Source: Magnaporthiopsis rhizophila (Eukaryota > Ascomycota > Sordariomycetes > Magnaporthales > Magnaporthaceae). Taken from it: a stretch of DNA of 64,000 nucleotides. The position numbers and the translations under genes are program-made. The stretch is taken from NCBI GenBank assembly GCA_003049465.1, contig PYSS01000153.1, positions 1 to 64,000 on the forward strand, in the 5' to 3' direction. Under the pieces are notes generated by a model. That model worked only from the letters and a program-made list of their open reading frames with translations. It made no database searches and was not told the origin of the DNA. Below, in pieces: positions 30,638-41,241 of the stretch (positions are counted from its first letter, which is position 1; each line of letters begins with the position of its first letter).

Positions 30638-31687
30638 GATGTCGGTCTGTCAGTTGACAGATAGACTGGATAAAAGCAGCAGACTAGATGAAAGAGTGCA
30701 GAGAGCAGGGAGGGAGAGCGAGCAAGAAAGCGGCTGAAAGACGTCAGCTCTCAGGATTTTCTTTTTCTTTTTTTGAAAAAAAAAAAGAAAAACTGAGCGT
30801 TCGGAAGGCAGGAGAGGAGAGATGATGACGGGATGATGATATGGCTGCTTGATGGCATGAAGACAAAGAAACTGAGCCAACGAGATGGGTGAAAAGGCGC
30901 CGTATATGTAGCCATCACCACAAAGCCCGTAATTACGGCGTCTCACTTCCCCCTGCGTCGACGACTCGATGGCTAGCAAGAGGATGAGTCCATCTCACGC
31001 TTGAAAGCAACCCAGGATCAACTCTTTAGCAGCTAAACGGTAAGCCAGAGCCAAAATGATTTTCCCATTGGTTTAATTTGCCTGGCATTTTGACAGCTGC
31101 ATCTCCTGGGGGATGTTGTTTCTTACCCCCGCCTAGGGATTCTCCCTGTCGATCGGAAGACCACCGAGTCGCGCTTATACGGGCCCCAAGTACTTTTTAC
31201 AATACCTGCCATTTTAATCTTTGATGCTTCTCAGCCTAGTTAACCCGGGGCCTTGGGGCATGGTGTTTACCTTGGTACCTACGTATGTGTGTGACGTTGT
31301 TTTTAAACCCCGCCACGTTTTTCCAAAACTTTAACCGTCTCGCTTGGGAAAACTTCAAACCCCGCGCGTGAAGCCGGCCGGCAGCCCCCCACCGTTTTCC
31401 TCAAATGCCACAACACGGCTGGGGTAACACGGCCCATGTCCATGCCGTATGGCTACCCCGGCTCGGCATCGAGTGGTTCGATACGACCACGGCCTCGCCG
31501 TACACGAAGGCATGTTTCCCTCGGCCGCTGTCGTCGGCAGCGGTCCATCCTGCTGAGAATCGGCGATCCTGCCCACACAACGAACGATCAAGGTTGCACC
31601 CGTAGATGCAATACCGTCTTTTTACCCCATTCACATGCCTAGCCACACCGCGTCAGGTTTTATTAAGTGCCAGTTCCGCCCGTCCGT
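30638..31687. other. Intergenic, no gene seen
   Basis: Promoter side of the P450. It includes A/T-rich runs at 30763-30792. Short frames around 31355-31650 show no domain. Confidence 0.5.
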
Positions 31688-31724
31688 CCCCCCCCCCCCC
31701 CCCCCCCCNNNNNNNNNNNNCCCC
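31688..31724. other. Poly-C run with a 12-nt N gap
   Basis: A run of C (31688-31708) leads into N at 31709-31720, then CCCC. This is a small unresolved gap, so the join across it is not guaranteed. Confidence 0.95.
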
Positions 31725-31849
31725 AACACACACACCTCTTTATTAAAGCATGTGTGGATACGGTACATACGCTTAATGCGTTGTTTTATTAATGCTGCTG
31801 CGAGGAGTTCGAAGAGGATAACGAAGAAAACAAGGCGGAGGTGGGGAAG

Positions 31850-32330
31850 AAAATAAAGTTTCGGTTAATAGGCCAGTTTCCAACCCACCGCTGCTTTCAT
31901 ACGAAAGTGCCCGAAAGAAATCGCCGAAAGAAGGATTAAAAGATTTGTCACCAAGTTAAGCACCGACACGAATAAGATTTTTCAGTAAAGTAATCGGTAT
32001 TATACCTTGCATTACAAGGTGGCCGATATAATTAAAACCAGTTTTTATAAGCAATTTAACCGTTTTTTTTTTATTTCAAATGTTTTCTTTTTAAATTTAT
32101 AATGCAGCCGTCTTAATAAATATCGTATTTCCTTTTTTGGTTAAATTAACGTAAACTCTTTTCAATATTTTAATAAGAGTAAAGCCTTTTTTTTTTTTTT
32201 TAAACTCGACTTTCCTACAAGCCGCAGGCATCACAGTTTTTTTTTTAAATGGCACGCCTTGCCCTATGACGTCGTTACGGCTAATAACACACACGCGGTT
32301 CTTTAACCATGGCTCGTGCAAAGCCAAGCG
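31850..32330. other. AT-rich block, probably an eroded repeat
   Basis: Local A/T bias with T-runs and no readable protein motif on either strand. Its composition matches the transposon islands on the left, but no family can be named. Confidence 0.35.
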
Positions 32331-33266
32331 CAGTTAAGCGTAAGAGCGGGGGGCGGGCTAGTGCTACAGGTTTACCAGATCGAGATGAGATCTCTTCCCT
32401 AGCACCTAGGGGAGAAAATGGGTTGCAGTTGCAACGAGTGGGGGTTTAAGGGGGAGCCGAGGTAGATCTTGCTATAGGAGTTTTCCGGTCTTGGCAGGTT
32501 CGCCGGTTTACGGTACCCGATGACGGCGACCCTAGGCTCGCCAGTTTGTTAACGTGGGTAAGCTAGCTGGGACGGGATAGGTTCGGCTATGGACGATGCG
32601 AGCCTTATCGATGCTCCGGGGACTTCCCCGGATGCTGGACCACTCGCCGCCCGCTTGTTTGTCGGGACAAACCGGGAGGAGCTTTTGTTTTTCCGTGCCT
32701 TGCTACAAGCGGGGGCGCCGACTGGGCTGATCTTTCGTATTCAAAGCCCGTGTTGGAAATTATGCGTGCCAACGTGCCTTTCTCAGCGGGGTCAGCTAGA
32801 TACCAAGTTTGATACGCAGTTAGAGCTTCACCGGCTTCGACGGCGGACATCAGCCTGTCGTATCGACTTGCTCGGGAAAGATACACATGCATGGACAGGA
32901 TCAGGACATAGAAAGACATGAGCCACCAAGTCTATTGTTGCGTCATCCGCTCCTCTAGATAGCCAACCCAAACCTGTACGTGTCCGTCCGTCTATGGATT
33001 AAGTCTAAACGAAGAACCAACCATGCAAAAAGCCAAAGAACACCCCAATGTGACGGTATGAAATGCCTAGCCCTCGGAGCTGGCGCTAGTATGACCCTCC
33101 TGCATAAACGGCGCGATTTCAGCCGCGGAAATGTGAGCTATTCCACACCGCTTTGAGCTACCCCAGACGACGAGCGTTGGAGCCCCGTGTCCGCAAGAGA
33201 AAATGCCACCGTATCTGCGTAGATACATCCTCCCGCGGGGAGGGAGGCTGCGGCCGTTTTCCTCAT
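32331..33266. other. Unassigned sequence, possible relic reading frame
   Basis: On the plus strand from about 32310, a frame beginning MARAKPSAVKRKSGGRASAT runs about 45 codons to a stop. Similar composition can be followed in shifting frames to about 32900, suggesting a decayed gene or element. No family was recognised. Confidence 0.25.
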
Positions 33267-33778
33267 CTAGTTGACGGCCCACTTGAGGGCGCCGGGGACC
33301 TTGGGGTCCGGCACGACGTACTTGCACGAGGTGAAGGTTTGCCAGAGAGTGGTGATGAAGTTGCGGTTGTCGCAGTGGTAGAGGTCGCCCAGAACGGGCT
33401 TGAGGGCCTCGGTAGCCTCCTCGGCGTAGTAGAAGGGGATGCGGCTGTGTGGCACGTGGGTTTTGTTAGCTAGTCTGTCTCTGTCTGGCACGTGACAGCA
33501 GCAGCAGCAGCAGCACCAAGCAAGGACTTACGGAAACAGGTGGTGGGCAACGTGGGTTCCAATGATGCCGTGGAACAGATGGCGGTCAATAAAGCCAAAG
33601 TCGCGGTCAACGGTGGCGACGGCGCCCTTGACAAAGGTCCAGTTGTCGGCGTCGTAGTGGTGGACGTCGTGGTGGGTGTGGTGCAGGTACGTGATGGCGA
33701 CTAAGTTTCAGCCGGGGGCGGGTCGAGTCAGCTTTGGGTACACGAGCCAGGGGAGACGAGTCAACAGAAGAGCAAGGG

Positions 33779-33812
<34 letters not shown>

Positions 33813-34669
33813 GCACTCAGCCAATTGTGGACCCAGACGTAGGGCACAACGTAGAGCAGGAACATGGTCTCCCAGCCGTACATGGTGGCGCCGTAGTAGA
33901 TGGCAGAGGCGGTCAGGGCCAGACCAAGGTCCGAGATGGCAATGAAGATGGCCTCGCTCGGACGGAAGACGGCGCTGGTGGGCTCAAAGTGGCTCTGGCG
34001 GAACCAGCTGGCGCCCTTCCACTGCCTGCTCTCCTTGCCGGCGGTGACGTTGAAGAGCAGGTAGACCTGCCAGCCAAACAGCTGGTGGCTGACGAGGCGC
34101 ACCAGGTTGACGATAGGCGCGTCCTCGAGCAGCTCCCAGTCGAGGCCGATGCTCGAGAAGAAGGAGGCGCGGGCGTGGCGGTCCTCGGCCTGGGCGGGCA
34201 CAAAGGCCATGTCCTTCTCCATGTGGCCGGTGAAGCGGTGGTGGCGGTGGTGCGAGTACTTCCACGAGAAGTAGGGCACCATCAGGACCGAGTGGGCGGC
34301 CCAGCCGACCACGTTGTTGAACCGGTCGTGCTTGGAGAAGGCGCCGTGGCCGGCCTCGTGGGCCAGGATCCAGAGCCCGGTGCCGAACAGGCCCTGGACG
34401 AAGCCGTAGGCGGCCCAGGCGGTCCAGCGCGCGTAGCCCTCGGGCAACTGGGGGATGTAGGTGAGGGCGACCCAGCCCAGGGCCGAGATCAGGCACAGGT
34501 CGCGCACCAGGTAACCCATCGAGATGGCCACCGACGGCTCGAAGCAGTGGGCGGGGATGGCGTTGCGGAGGGTGTTGATGTCGGGGAACTGCTGCTCCTC
34601 GACCTTGGCGGTCTTGGTCTTGGCGGCAGTCCGGCCGCCAGCGGCTCTCTGGGTCATGGTCACCGACAT
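33267..34669 (-). CDS. Delta-12-type (oleate) fatty acid desaturase, three exons
   Basis: Join on the minus strand: 34669-33817, 33700-33532 and 33444-33267, giving 399 aa. All junctions are in phase. Donors are GTGCGT and GTAAGT, and acceptors are TTAG and CACAG. The three histidine boxes of membrane di-iron desaturases are present: HEAGHG in exon 1, HHRHH about 35 residues later, and HVAHH at the end of exon 2. These frame four expected membrane helices. The desaturase core (GTGLWILAHEAGHGAFSKHD, SWKYSHHRHHRFTGHMEKD) matches fungal oleate/linoleate desaturases that use phospholipid- or CoA-bound acyl chains in the ER. Delta-12 against delta-15 cannot be fixed from motifs. Intron 1 carries a 33-nt homopolymer beside the donor, and intron 2 a (CAG)n run. 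The second in-frame Met at residue 5 is an alternative start. Confidence 0.92.
33779..33811. repeat. 33-nt poly-A run inside desaturase intron 1
   Basis: Uninterrupted A on the plus strand, so poly-T in the transcript. It begins 6 bases downstream of the exon-1 end, directly after the GTGCGT donor. Length is likely variable. Confidence 0.9.
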
Positions 34670-36774
34670 GGCGTCCTGGGTCAAGCTCAAGCAAGCGGTG
34701 GGATCGCGCGGGTTGGTGGGGGAGTGAAGGAGTGAGGGGAGGGCGGGCGAGAAAAGAAGAGAAAACGAAGGGCAGGAGGAGGGAGATAAAGAGGCGGCCG
34801 AGAGGAGACAGGGACAACGAAGCCAGCAGCGGCTTGTGGAGAAAGAGGAGCCAGGAGTGGCCAGCAAAAGACGGTCAGGGTAGGGAATCTGCAAGTGAAG
34901 GAGAGGTCGCGAGACCCAGTCTAGTCGGCGAACCAGTCGTGCCAAGTGTTTTTTTTTTTTTTTCTTGCGGGAGAATTCACGCGCGGAGGAAGTGGACGGA
35001 CAGCAGAAGAAAAAAAAAATAAAAAAGTGTGCCTCGGTAGCTGCCCTGTGCTCCCGCCCGCCCTAGCTCTTTTTTTTTTTCCCTCTCCTTTTTGAGAATT
35101 TTCGGCCTCCATATTTTATTTTTCATCTCTACCCCTTTCATCTTTTTTTCCGCTTGTCGGGACCCTTGTTGTTGGTTTCGAGCACGGGCGGAACCACGCC
35201 CCAGAGACCCAGGACCCTCAACAAGGGTCGTTCCAGCCAAGAGATCTGGAAGGAAAAAGGAAAGCTGCCGCGGTGCACTGTGACCCCTGTTCTGTGTGGG
35301 CACAGGCTGCGGCTGGACGTGCGCTTGCAGTCCCAACAGAAATTGGGCGCGCTGTGCTGTGCAGTCTGAAGTCTTGCCGCACGAATTGGACGACTCGGCT
35401 GGAAACTGAAGAGGCTCAAATGCTGCCAAAAAAAACACGGAAAAGGAGACGCGGAAAAGGAGGCACAAAAAGGGGGAGAGAAAAAGACACACACAAACAC
35501 CACAACGGCGGCCGTTGTCGTCGCACGGTGCACATGCCAAATTGGTTGGGCTGGATCGGCAAGCGCCTTCCATCTGCAATGCGGTGTGATGCGCCACCGC
35601 CCTGACACGTGCAAGCAGGAGGCCGTGACGAGCCGCCTTTTCTCTCGGGGAGATCTGGCCACCTAGCTTGAGGGCTATCTTAGCCCTGCCAGACGGCTCG
35701 TCTCCTGCCGCTCTGCACGCACCTGACGTGTCGGGCTAGCTCTGCTGCAGCGTCGCCGTTGCGTCCGCTGGTCCTGACAAGCGCATGCGAAAAGGGACGT
35801 TTCAATGGCTGACTGGAGTGCCTGAAAGGGATGGCTGAGGCCCAAGCGGGCTGGCTGAAGGCTGCAAGAGGCTGGCTGGCTGTGGATTTGCCCTCAACAA
35901 ATTTTTTTCCCCTTCACCCACGCAGCGGAAAGGTGGAGCCAGGGACCCCGAATCTTCAGGGTCCATGGACCCTACGGGAATTGAAAGGGTAGGCCGGCTG
36001 GGGATCCATGCGTGCTGATAACAAGAGGAGATAGGAAGAGAGGCTCCATCGAGCGGGATCTGATGGCAGGGAGAGCTAAGCTAATTTAACTCGGTGGTTG
36101 GAGTCATGTGCTTCTGATCACGTGACGCTGGGCATTATCCGTTGTCGGGGACTTTTTGCCTGAGGCGGCACTTTGTGGAAACACTGGTGGCCCGTTCACA
36201 CCCCACAGCCTCTTCGTTGCTGCTGCCGCTTCGACTTGCCCAATGGACAAGACGCGGGAGAGTAAGCGAGCGGCAGAGAAAGAAGGCAGATCGTTGTCAC
36301 CGGTTATTTGCGTCGTGTCCATTGAGGGCTCCCATTACGCCACATGCTCACCCTTCCGGCACTTCCTCGCGAATCCTCCGTTGCCTGGATGAACAGAGAT
36401 GCAGGCGGGTTTAATGTCGGTTCCAGGGTCCGGACCATTTCGGAGACTTTTAAAGGTTGCAACCGTGTTCAGTGCATCCTTCCAGGATAATAAACGCTAG
36501 ATCTCCCGCCTTTAATCCGCAATGCCAGCTTCGAGTTCTCCCGGATCCAACGTTTATGGTCCCGGAATGGCGTGCCAGTGCCTACAGGGCTAGTCGGCCT
36601 CTGCCTACCCACCTCGGACGGAGCCCAGGGTCTTCGGAACGTTCCCGACACCGCCCTGTCTTTGCCCGCGCCAGCGCCGATGTCGCGAGCCGAGGCATAA
36701 ATATGTGGAAGACACGGGAGAAGAGGCGGAGGAACTCCCACGGCACTACCACAGGACGCTGACCAACCGCAACC
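34670..36774. other. 2.1-kb gap with low-complexity runs, no gene seen
   Basis: Promoter of the desaturase, then T-rich and A-rich tracts around 34950-35160 and 35425-35500. Open frames up to 206 codons on the minus strand (34977-35597) are low-complexity (Phe/Lys-rich) and unassigned. Confidence 0.5.
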
Positions 36775-37348
36775 ATGGCCCTCACCGCCGCCGTCCAGCT
36801 GCCTCCCATGACATGGAATTGCCACGTGCACTCGTTTGACCCCGTGGCCCACCCCTTCAAGCCGACCCGGCACTACACGCCCGAGCCGGCGCCCATCACG
36901 GCCTTCCTCAACAACACGGTGGCCCAAAACGCCATCCTCGTCCAGACCACGATCGAGGACGGCCACGCCGGCCTGCTCGAGGGCCTCGGCCAGGCGCACG
37001 TGCTCGCGCCTGACCGCACCGTGCTGGGCATCTTGGCCTGGGACTTGGCCTCGGACGCGTCCCTGCGCAACATGACGGATTCCGGGTACGACGCGCTGCA
37101 CGGCGCGGACGTGCGCGGCCTGCGCATCCACGGCTCCTTCGGCTCCGGCTCTGGCGACAACGCGACCTGGGTGCGCGACCAGCTCGTCCAGGCCGTGCAG
37201 CACGCGCCTGTGCGTCGCCTAGGCTGGCTCGTGTCGGCGCAACTGTCGTTCGCCATGTGGGCGGCGCCGGCCGAGGTTAACCGACGACCAGTGGGAGCGT
37301 ACGCTCGTTGTCAATCCGGCAAGGGCGTTTGGCGTCGATGGCAAGTGA
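36775..37348 (+). pseudogene. Amidohydrolase-2 family enzyme with internal deletion
   Basis: The ATG at 36775 opens a convincing N-terminal half of a TIM-barrel amidohydrolase: WNCHVHSFDPVAHPFKPTRH with the metal-binding H-x-H, then AILVQTTIEDGH, RTVLGILAWDL, DVRGLRIHGSF and LGWLVSAQLSFAMWAA. At about 37262-37275 the homology jumps, in another frame, to the family's extreme C-terminus (LTDDQWERTLVVNPARAFGV) ending at TGA 37346-37348. About 100 residues holding the remaining metal ligands and catalytic Asp are missing. The original frame runs on to 37470 as meaningless sequence. Intact relatives are about 290-300 aa and act on cyclic lactones or amides such as pyrone dicarboxylates. This copy cannot be active. 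No intron signals explain the jump. Confidence 0.8.
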
Positions 37349-37528
37349 GGAAGACGGATGGTGTGGAGGGTATGTACAGAAGCATGCGAGACGGAACAGC
37401 ATGGGAGAACAGCCAAGTCTATAGCAGAGCAAATCTAAAACAAACGAAATCTACCAAACCAGGGGTATAGGACGCCGCGCCAGATGCACAAAGTCAGCGG
37501 AACACGCTCCCAGCGGCGTGCGGCCCAG

Positions 37529-38221
37529 TCAGAAAAACTCGCTCTTCCAGCCAAAAGCAGCATCAGCCGCATCTCCAAGCTCCTCCCGCATCTGACCGAC
37601 GACAGCAAGAACCTCTTCCTTCACCCGCGCGTCAGCAACCGAGCCCACGACGCGTTCAATCTCGCCGGCCTGTCCACGGAGCACACGCACGATGCGGTCC
37701 ATGTTGTTGACGGCATCCTCGGACCGGACGAGCCTGTCCTCCTGCTGATCCCGCTTCTTCTTGAGCCGGTCGACCTGGCGCCGCAGCCGCGCCGCCTCGA
37801 CGCGCAGCGACCCGACCTCGGCCTGCAGCGCCGCCGGCTCGGCGAGCAGCGCGTCCATGGTGAGCCGGGTCTCGGCCTCGACGTCGCCGGCGAGCTTCAG
37901 GACCGCGTCGAGGTCGCGGCGCAGCGCCTGCTGCGTGAGGCGGAGGGTCTCGGCCGAGCTTTCGGACTGTTTCCCGATCACGGCCGGGTCGTGTCCGGCC
38001 TTGCTCCTGCCCCTGCTCTGGCAGAGAAACTCGATGGCCGCGACGGCATGGCTGCGGTTGAGCTCGGCGCTGTTTGTTGCGGCTTTTGCTCGTTGCTGGA
38101 GGTTGAGGAGGCTGGAGCTGAGGCTTGTGGATGCGTTGGTGTAGCGGGCCGAGGCCTTCTGGAGAGCACCGGAGACGACGGTGTTCGCGACCGGGCCGGG
38201 TGGGATGGTTTGGTGCGGCAT
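37529..38221 (-). CDS. Coiled-coil protein of unknown function
   Basis: A single exon of 230 aa from MPHQTIPPG (ATG ending at 38221). An in-frame ATG at 38257 would add 12 residues. No known domain is recognised. Most of the protein is predicted helical. Residues from about 90 to 180 show heptad-like patterning rich in Leu/Glu/Arg (AETRLTMDALLAEPAALQAE, VEAARLRRQVDRLKKKRDQQ), indicating a long coiled coil, and the end has two further amphipathic stretches. There is no signal peptide or membrane segment. Gene architecture (clean start, codon usage like neighbours, no stops over 230 codons) supports a real gene. Its 3' end lies about 180 bp from the amidohydrolase pseudogene, which points towards it. 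Confidence 0.7.
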   Translation of the reverse strand: MPHQTIPPGPVANTVVSGALQKASARYTNASTSLSSSLLNLQQRAKAATNSAELNRSHAVAAIEFLCQSRGRSKAGHDPAVIGKQSESSAETLRLTQQALRRDLDAVLKLAGDVEAETRLTMDALLAEPAALQAEVGSLRVEAARLRRQVDRLKKKRDQQEDRLVRSEDAVNNMDRIVRVLRGQAGEIERVVGSVADARVKEEVLAVVGQMREELGDAADAAFGWKSEFF

Positions 38222-38782
38222 GGTGCAGTCAACAAGCAGGTAGGGCGGAGGAGTCATTATCTCCCAAGGTATGCAGGAAGCAGCCGGGTCAGAGCAGAGA
38301 GTCTGTCTGCAGGTAGGCGTGCAACTGATGCGGACGCAAGACGAGCGGGTTCATGATTGACGCCGGCAGCCGTTCCAGGCACAGCGGCAATAAATACCTT
38401 CATCTCCTCGGTTCGCTGGCCTGCCATGAGTTTCTCGTCACCTTGTGGTTTCTTTGTCCTCAAAATTGCTTCGCTGGGCATTGACATGGCAGGCTCCACA
38501 GGCGAATATTAGCGGTTTTCTAATGGGCAATCAGCCTGGTTTCTGGAGGTGATATCTGACCCAGGGCAAGCCGGGCTGAAAAGGGACAAAGAAACGGCAT
38601 TTCCGCCGTCCGAGCATGGAAGGGCAATTAAATCCAAAAGCAAAACACAAGGCAGAAACCACGGCCAGGTAAAAAGGATCATCCGACACCAGCCAAGCTT
38701 CAGCTTCGCCGGCACACCGGAACGACCATGGGAAGCAAGGGAGAACAAAGAAACGACAGGCAGAAAACTGAGGGCCACATCC
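38222..38782. other. Intergenic, no gene seen
   Basis: Promoter side of the coiled-coil gene and 3' flank of the FAD oxidoreductase. No motif was found. Confidence 0.6.
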
Positions 38783-40336
38783 CTAGCGCCTGTCATACAG
38801 CTGCGCAATCCGGTCCAGCTCCTTGTCGCCAGCCTGCGACGCCAGCCAGATATCACCCCGATAAGGCCGCGACACGCTCTCGTCGGCATGGGACCGGATG
38901 ATGCCCAGCACGCCGTCGGTAAACCCGCGCGACCACTCCTCGTCCTCGGTCTCGTCCCAGTGCAGCTCGAACCTCGCCAGGGCCCGGCCGAGCGGCATGC
39001 TGCACTTTCCCTGCAGCTCCGAGATGCGGCCGCCGCCCTGGATGACGAGCGCGTACATGCGCCGCCGGGCGGGCGTGTCCTGGGCGGTCACAAACTTGTC
39101 GTACAGCGCCAGCAACCCGTCCTCACACTGGGGGACGACCCAGTCCGAAACGCTCGTGAAGAAGGAGCTGGCCATCTCGCGCGCGCTCGACGTCTCCTTC
39201 CAGTACAGCAGCGGGTTGGCGTGCAGCGCGGCCGCCGTCACCTCGCCCAGCATGGCCGGGTTGGCGGCCAGGTAGTCCGAGGCGGGGAGCATGCGCAGGT
39301 CCACGAGCGACTTTTCCTGCCACTTATTGTCGAGGTCATCGTCAACAACCAGCGCCGCCACCTCGTCGCCCATGTGCTTCCGCACGAGCTCGACCGTGTC
39401 CCTGGCCGGCAGCAGGCTGACGATGTTGAACGACGCCACGGGCGCCGCCTGGTCCGGCTCGAAGTGGAAGCGGAACGAGACCGACACCTCGCGCGGGAGG
39501 TCGTAGGCCCGGGCGAAGGCGGCCTTGGCGACGCAGACGTCCTCGAGCTGCGCGCGCGTGATGCGCGTGAACCGCCACGTGGCCAGCGCCGGCTCTTCCA
39601 AAAGCCGCAGCCGCGTCTCGACCACGACGCCCACGCCCGCCGCCGCGCCGCCGCGCATGGCAAACAGCAGATCCGGGTGGGTGCCTGCATCCTCGTCGAC
39701 GTCGAGCACGCTGCCGTCCCAGAGCACGACGCGGCCGCCCACGACCGACTGGCAGCCGAGTCCGTGCTTGCGGCCGAGGATCAGGTCCCAGCCGGCCGTC
39801 AGGAAGTGCCCGCCGGCGCCGACGCCGAAGCAGTCGCCGTGCGGGACGGCCTTCTTGTGCGCCGCGAGCGCGTGGATCGTCTGGCCCAGCACGCAGCCGG
39901 GCTCCAGCGCCATGACGTTCTTGTCGCCGTCGACGCGCCGGCGCGTCATGTCGGCCAGGTTGAGCATGATGCCGTTGCAAGTCGCGCCGTTGAAGTATCC
40001 GTGTCCGCCGCTCTTGACAGACACGGGGAGCCGGCCGTACAGACCCCCGTGTTTGAGCAGGGACAGCGTCTGCGACACGCCCCACTCGCTCTTGGGCGAG
40101 ACGACGATGGCGGGCACGGCAGCGGCGCGGTCGTGCATTTCCGCGCCCGCCCCTGCGGGGAACGAGACGCCGTCCGTCTCGTGGACCTGGATGCCGCGCT
40201 GCCGGAGCTTGACAAGCAGCTGCTTGACGGCGTCGTCCGCGAGGACGCTGGCGTGGTTTGTGAGCTTGGGGCCGGGAGGCTTGGTGGTGCCGTTGAGGAG
40301 CACAAGGGGGTTGGTGAGGACTCGTGTTTGGGCCAT
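38783..40336 (-). CDS. FAD-linked oxidoreductase (PCMH-type FAD-binding domain)
   Basis: A single exon of 517 aa starting MAQTRVLTNP. The FAD-binding domain spans about residues 60-250. It contains AIVVSPKSEWGVSQTLSLLK, PVSVKSGGHGYFNGATCNGI with the His that anchors flavin in many family members, the Gly/Asp-rich PHGDCFGVGAGGHFLTAGWD, and VVGGRVVLWDGSVLDVDE followed by HPDLLFAMRGGAAAGVGVVV. The C-terminal substrate domain is atypical: the terminal N-Y-x-D block of berberine-bridge-type enzymes is not seen. No signal peptide is visible, so the enzyme is probably cytosolic, unlike many secreted relatives. In fungi such enzymes oxidise alcohols, sugars or secondary metabolites. No biosynthetic core gene is nearby, so no pathway is assigned. 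An upstream in-frame ATG (40519) gives a low-complexity extension and was rejected. Confidence 0.87.
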   Translation of the reverse strand: MAQTRVLTNPLVLLNGTTKPPGPKLTNHASVLADDAVKQLLVKLRQRGIQVHETDGVSFPAGAGAEMHDRAAAVPAIVVSPKSEWGVSQTLSLLKHGGLYGRLPVSVKSGGHGYFNGATCNGIMLNLADMTRRRVDGDKNVMALEPGCVLGQTIHALAAHKKAVPHGDCFGVGAGGHFLTAGWDLILGRKHGLGCQSVVGGRVVLWDGSVLDVDEDAGTHPDLLFAMRGGAAAGVGVVVETRLRLLEEPALATWRFTRITRAQLEDVCVAKAAFARAYDLPREVSVSFRFHFEPDQAAPVASFNIVSLLPARDTVELVRKHMGDEVAALVVDDDLDNKWQEKSLVDLRMLPASDYLAANPAMLGEVTAAALHANPLLYWKETSSAREMASSFFTSVSDWVVPQCEDGLLALYDKFVTAQDTPARRRMYALVIQGGGRISELQGKCSMPLGRALARFELHWDETEDEEWSRGFTDGVLGIIRSHADESVSRPYRGDIWLASQAGDKELDRIAQLYDRR

Positions 40337-41241
40337 GGCTGCGGGAGGAAGTCTCTGGGATCGGACTGTGTATGTAGAGAGATGGGAAGGGACAGGGACA
40401 GAGACAGAGACGGACAGGACAGTCTGGCGAGCCTCAGACCAGACCCATCCAAACAGCCGACCACCAGATCTTAAATGCCCTCCCCATCCCACAAGCCCAT
40501 TACCCCTCCTCCCCGCCACGAAGGGATGCCTTTGAGCCCGGCAAGCCCAAGCGGAACAGCTCCATCACCTGTTAGCGCCGCCATGCGAAGCTAGCCAGCT
40601 CCCTTTGTCGTCAGCTTGATATTGTGCTGGAATGCCGCAACGGTCTAGATCGGCGCCCGCGCCCGCCTTTTCCTGCCCTTTTCGGCCATGGTGCGCAACG
40701 CAAGGGAGGCAGGAAAATCACAAGCTCCTCGCGACACCGCTCCAAGCAAGCGCGTTTTAAAGTCTTATCGGTCCTTGCTTTCCTCTGCTCTTTTTCCGGC
40801 GTCTGCTCGGGGTATGAGAGTCTCTTCCATCTTGTGTGTCGCAGGGTTGCATCTGCAGATTTCAAAGGGAGGTATACGCGCCTAAACTTGTATCGGACCA
40901 CGGCACCCTTCCCCGCGGACTCGGCATTCCCCAACATTCCTCTGAACCCGATTGACGGCCATCACATGTCTGGACCGACCGGCCGGTGCTCCAGGATGCA
41001 CGAGACGGGGGTTGCTTTGTTCGGCGTGAGACCATGGCCAAGACGCCAGGCTGAAAAAGTCCTCCCTTCGGATCAGCCCCTCCCTCCGGACGATGGACAT
41101 GCAAGACAGAGGCGATATGGCGCCACTTCGAACAGAGACCCTTATCGGTGGCAATCCTTGGTACCAACATTACGCACAAATATTACGCTCAAAATAGCTA
41201 CAGCCAGCCTCCAGCGACTCAAAATGGTGAGAGATTGCCAC
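40337..41241. other. Intergenic, no gene seen
   Basis: Promoter side of the oxidoreductase and 3' flank of the permease. A plus-strand frame of 301 codons (40624-41529) runs antisense into the permease and has no domain. Confidence 0.55.

Noticed and set aside
34977..35597. 206-codon minus-strand frame upstream of the desaturase
   Set aside because: Phe/Lys-rich low-complexity translation of T- and A-rich tracts with no domain. Regarded as leader or promoter sequence.
36775..37470. Intact 231-aa amidohydrolase
   Set aside because: After about residue 165 the translated frame has no family resemblance, while the true C-terminal block lies in another frame, ending at 37348.
38549..40474. 641-codon plus-strand frame opposite the FAD oxidoreductase
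   Set aside because: Same shadow effect. The minus strand shows all FAD-binding motifs.
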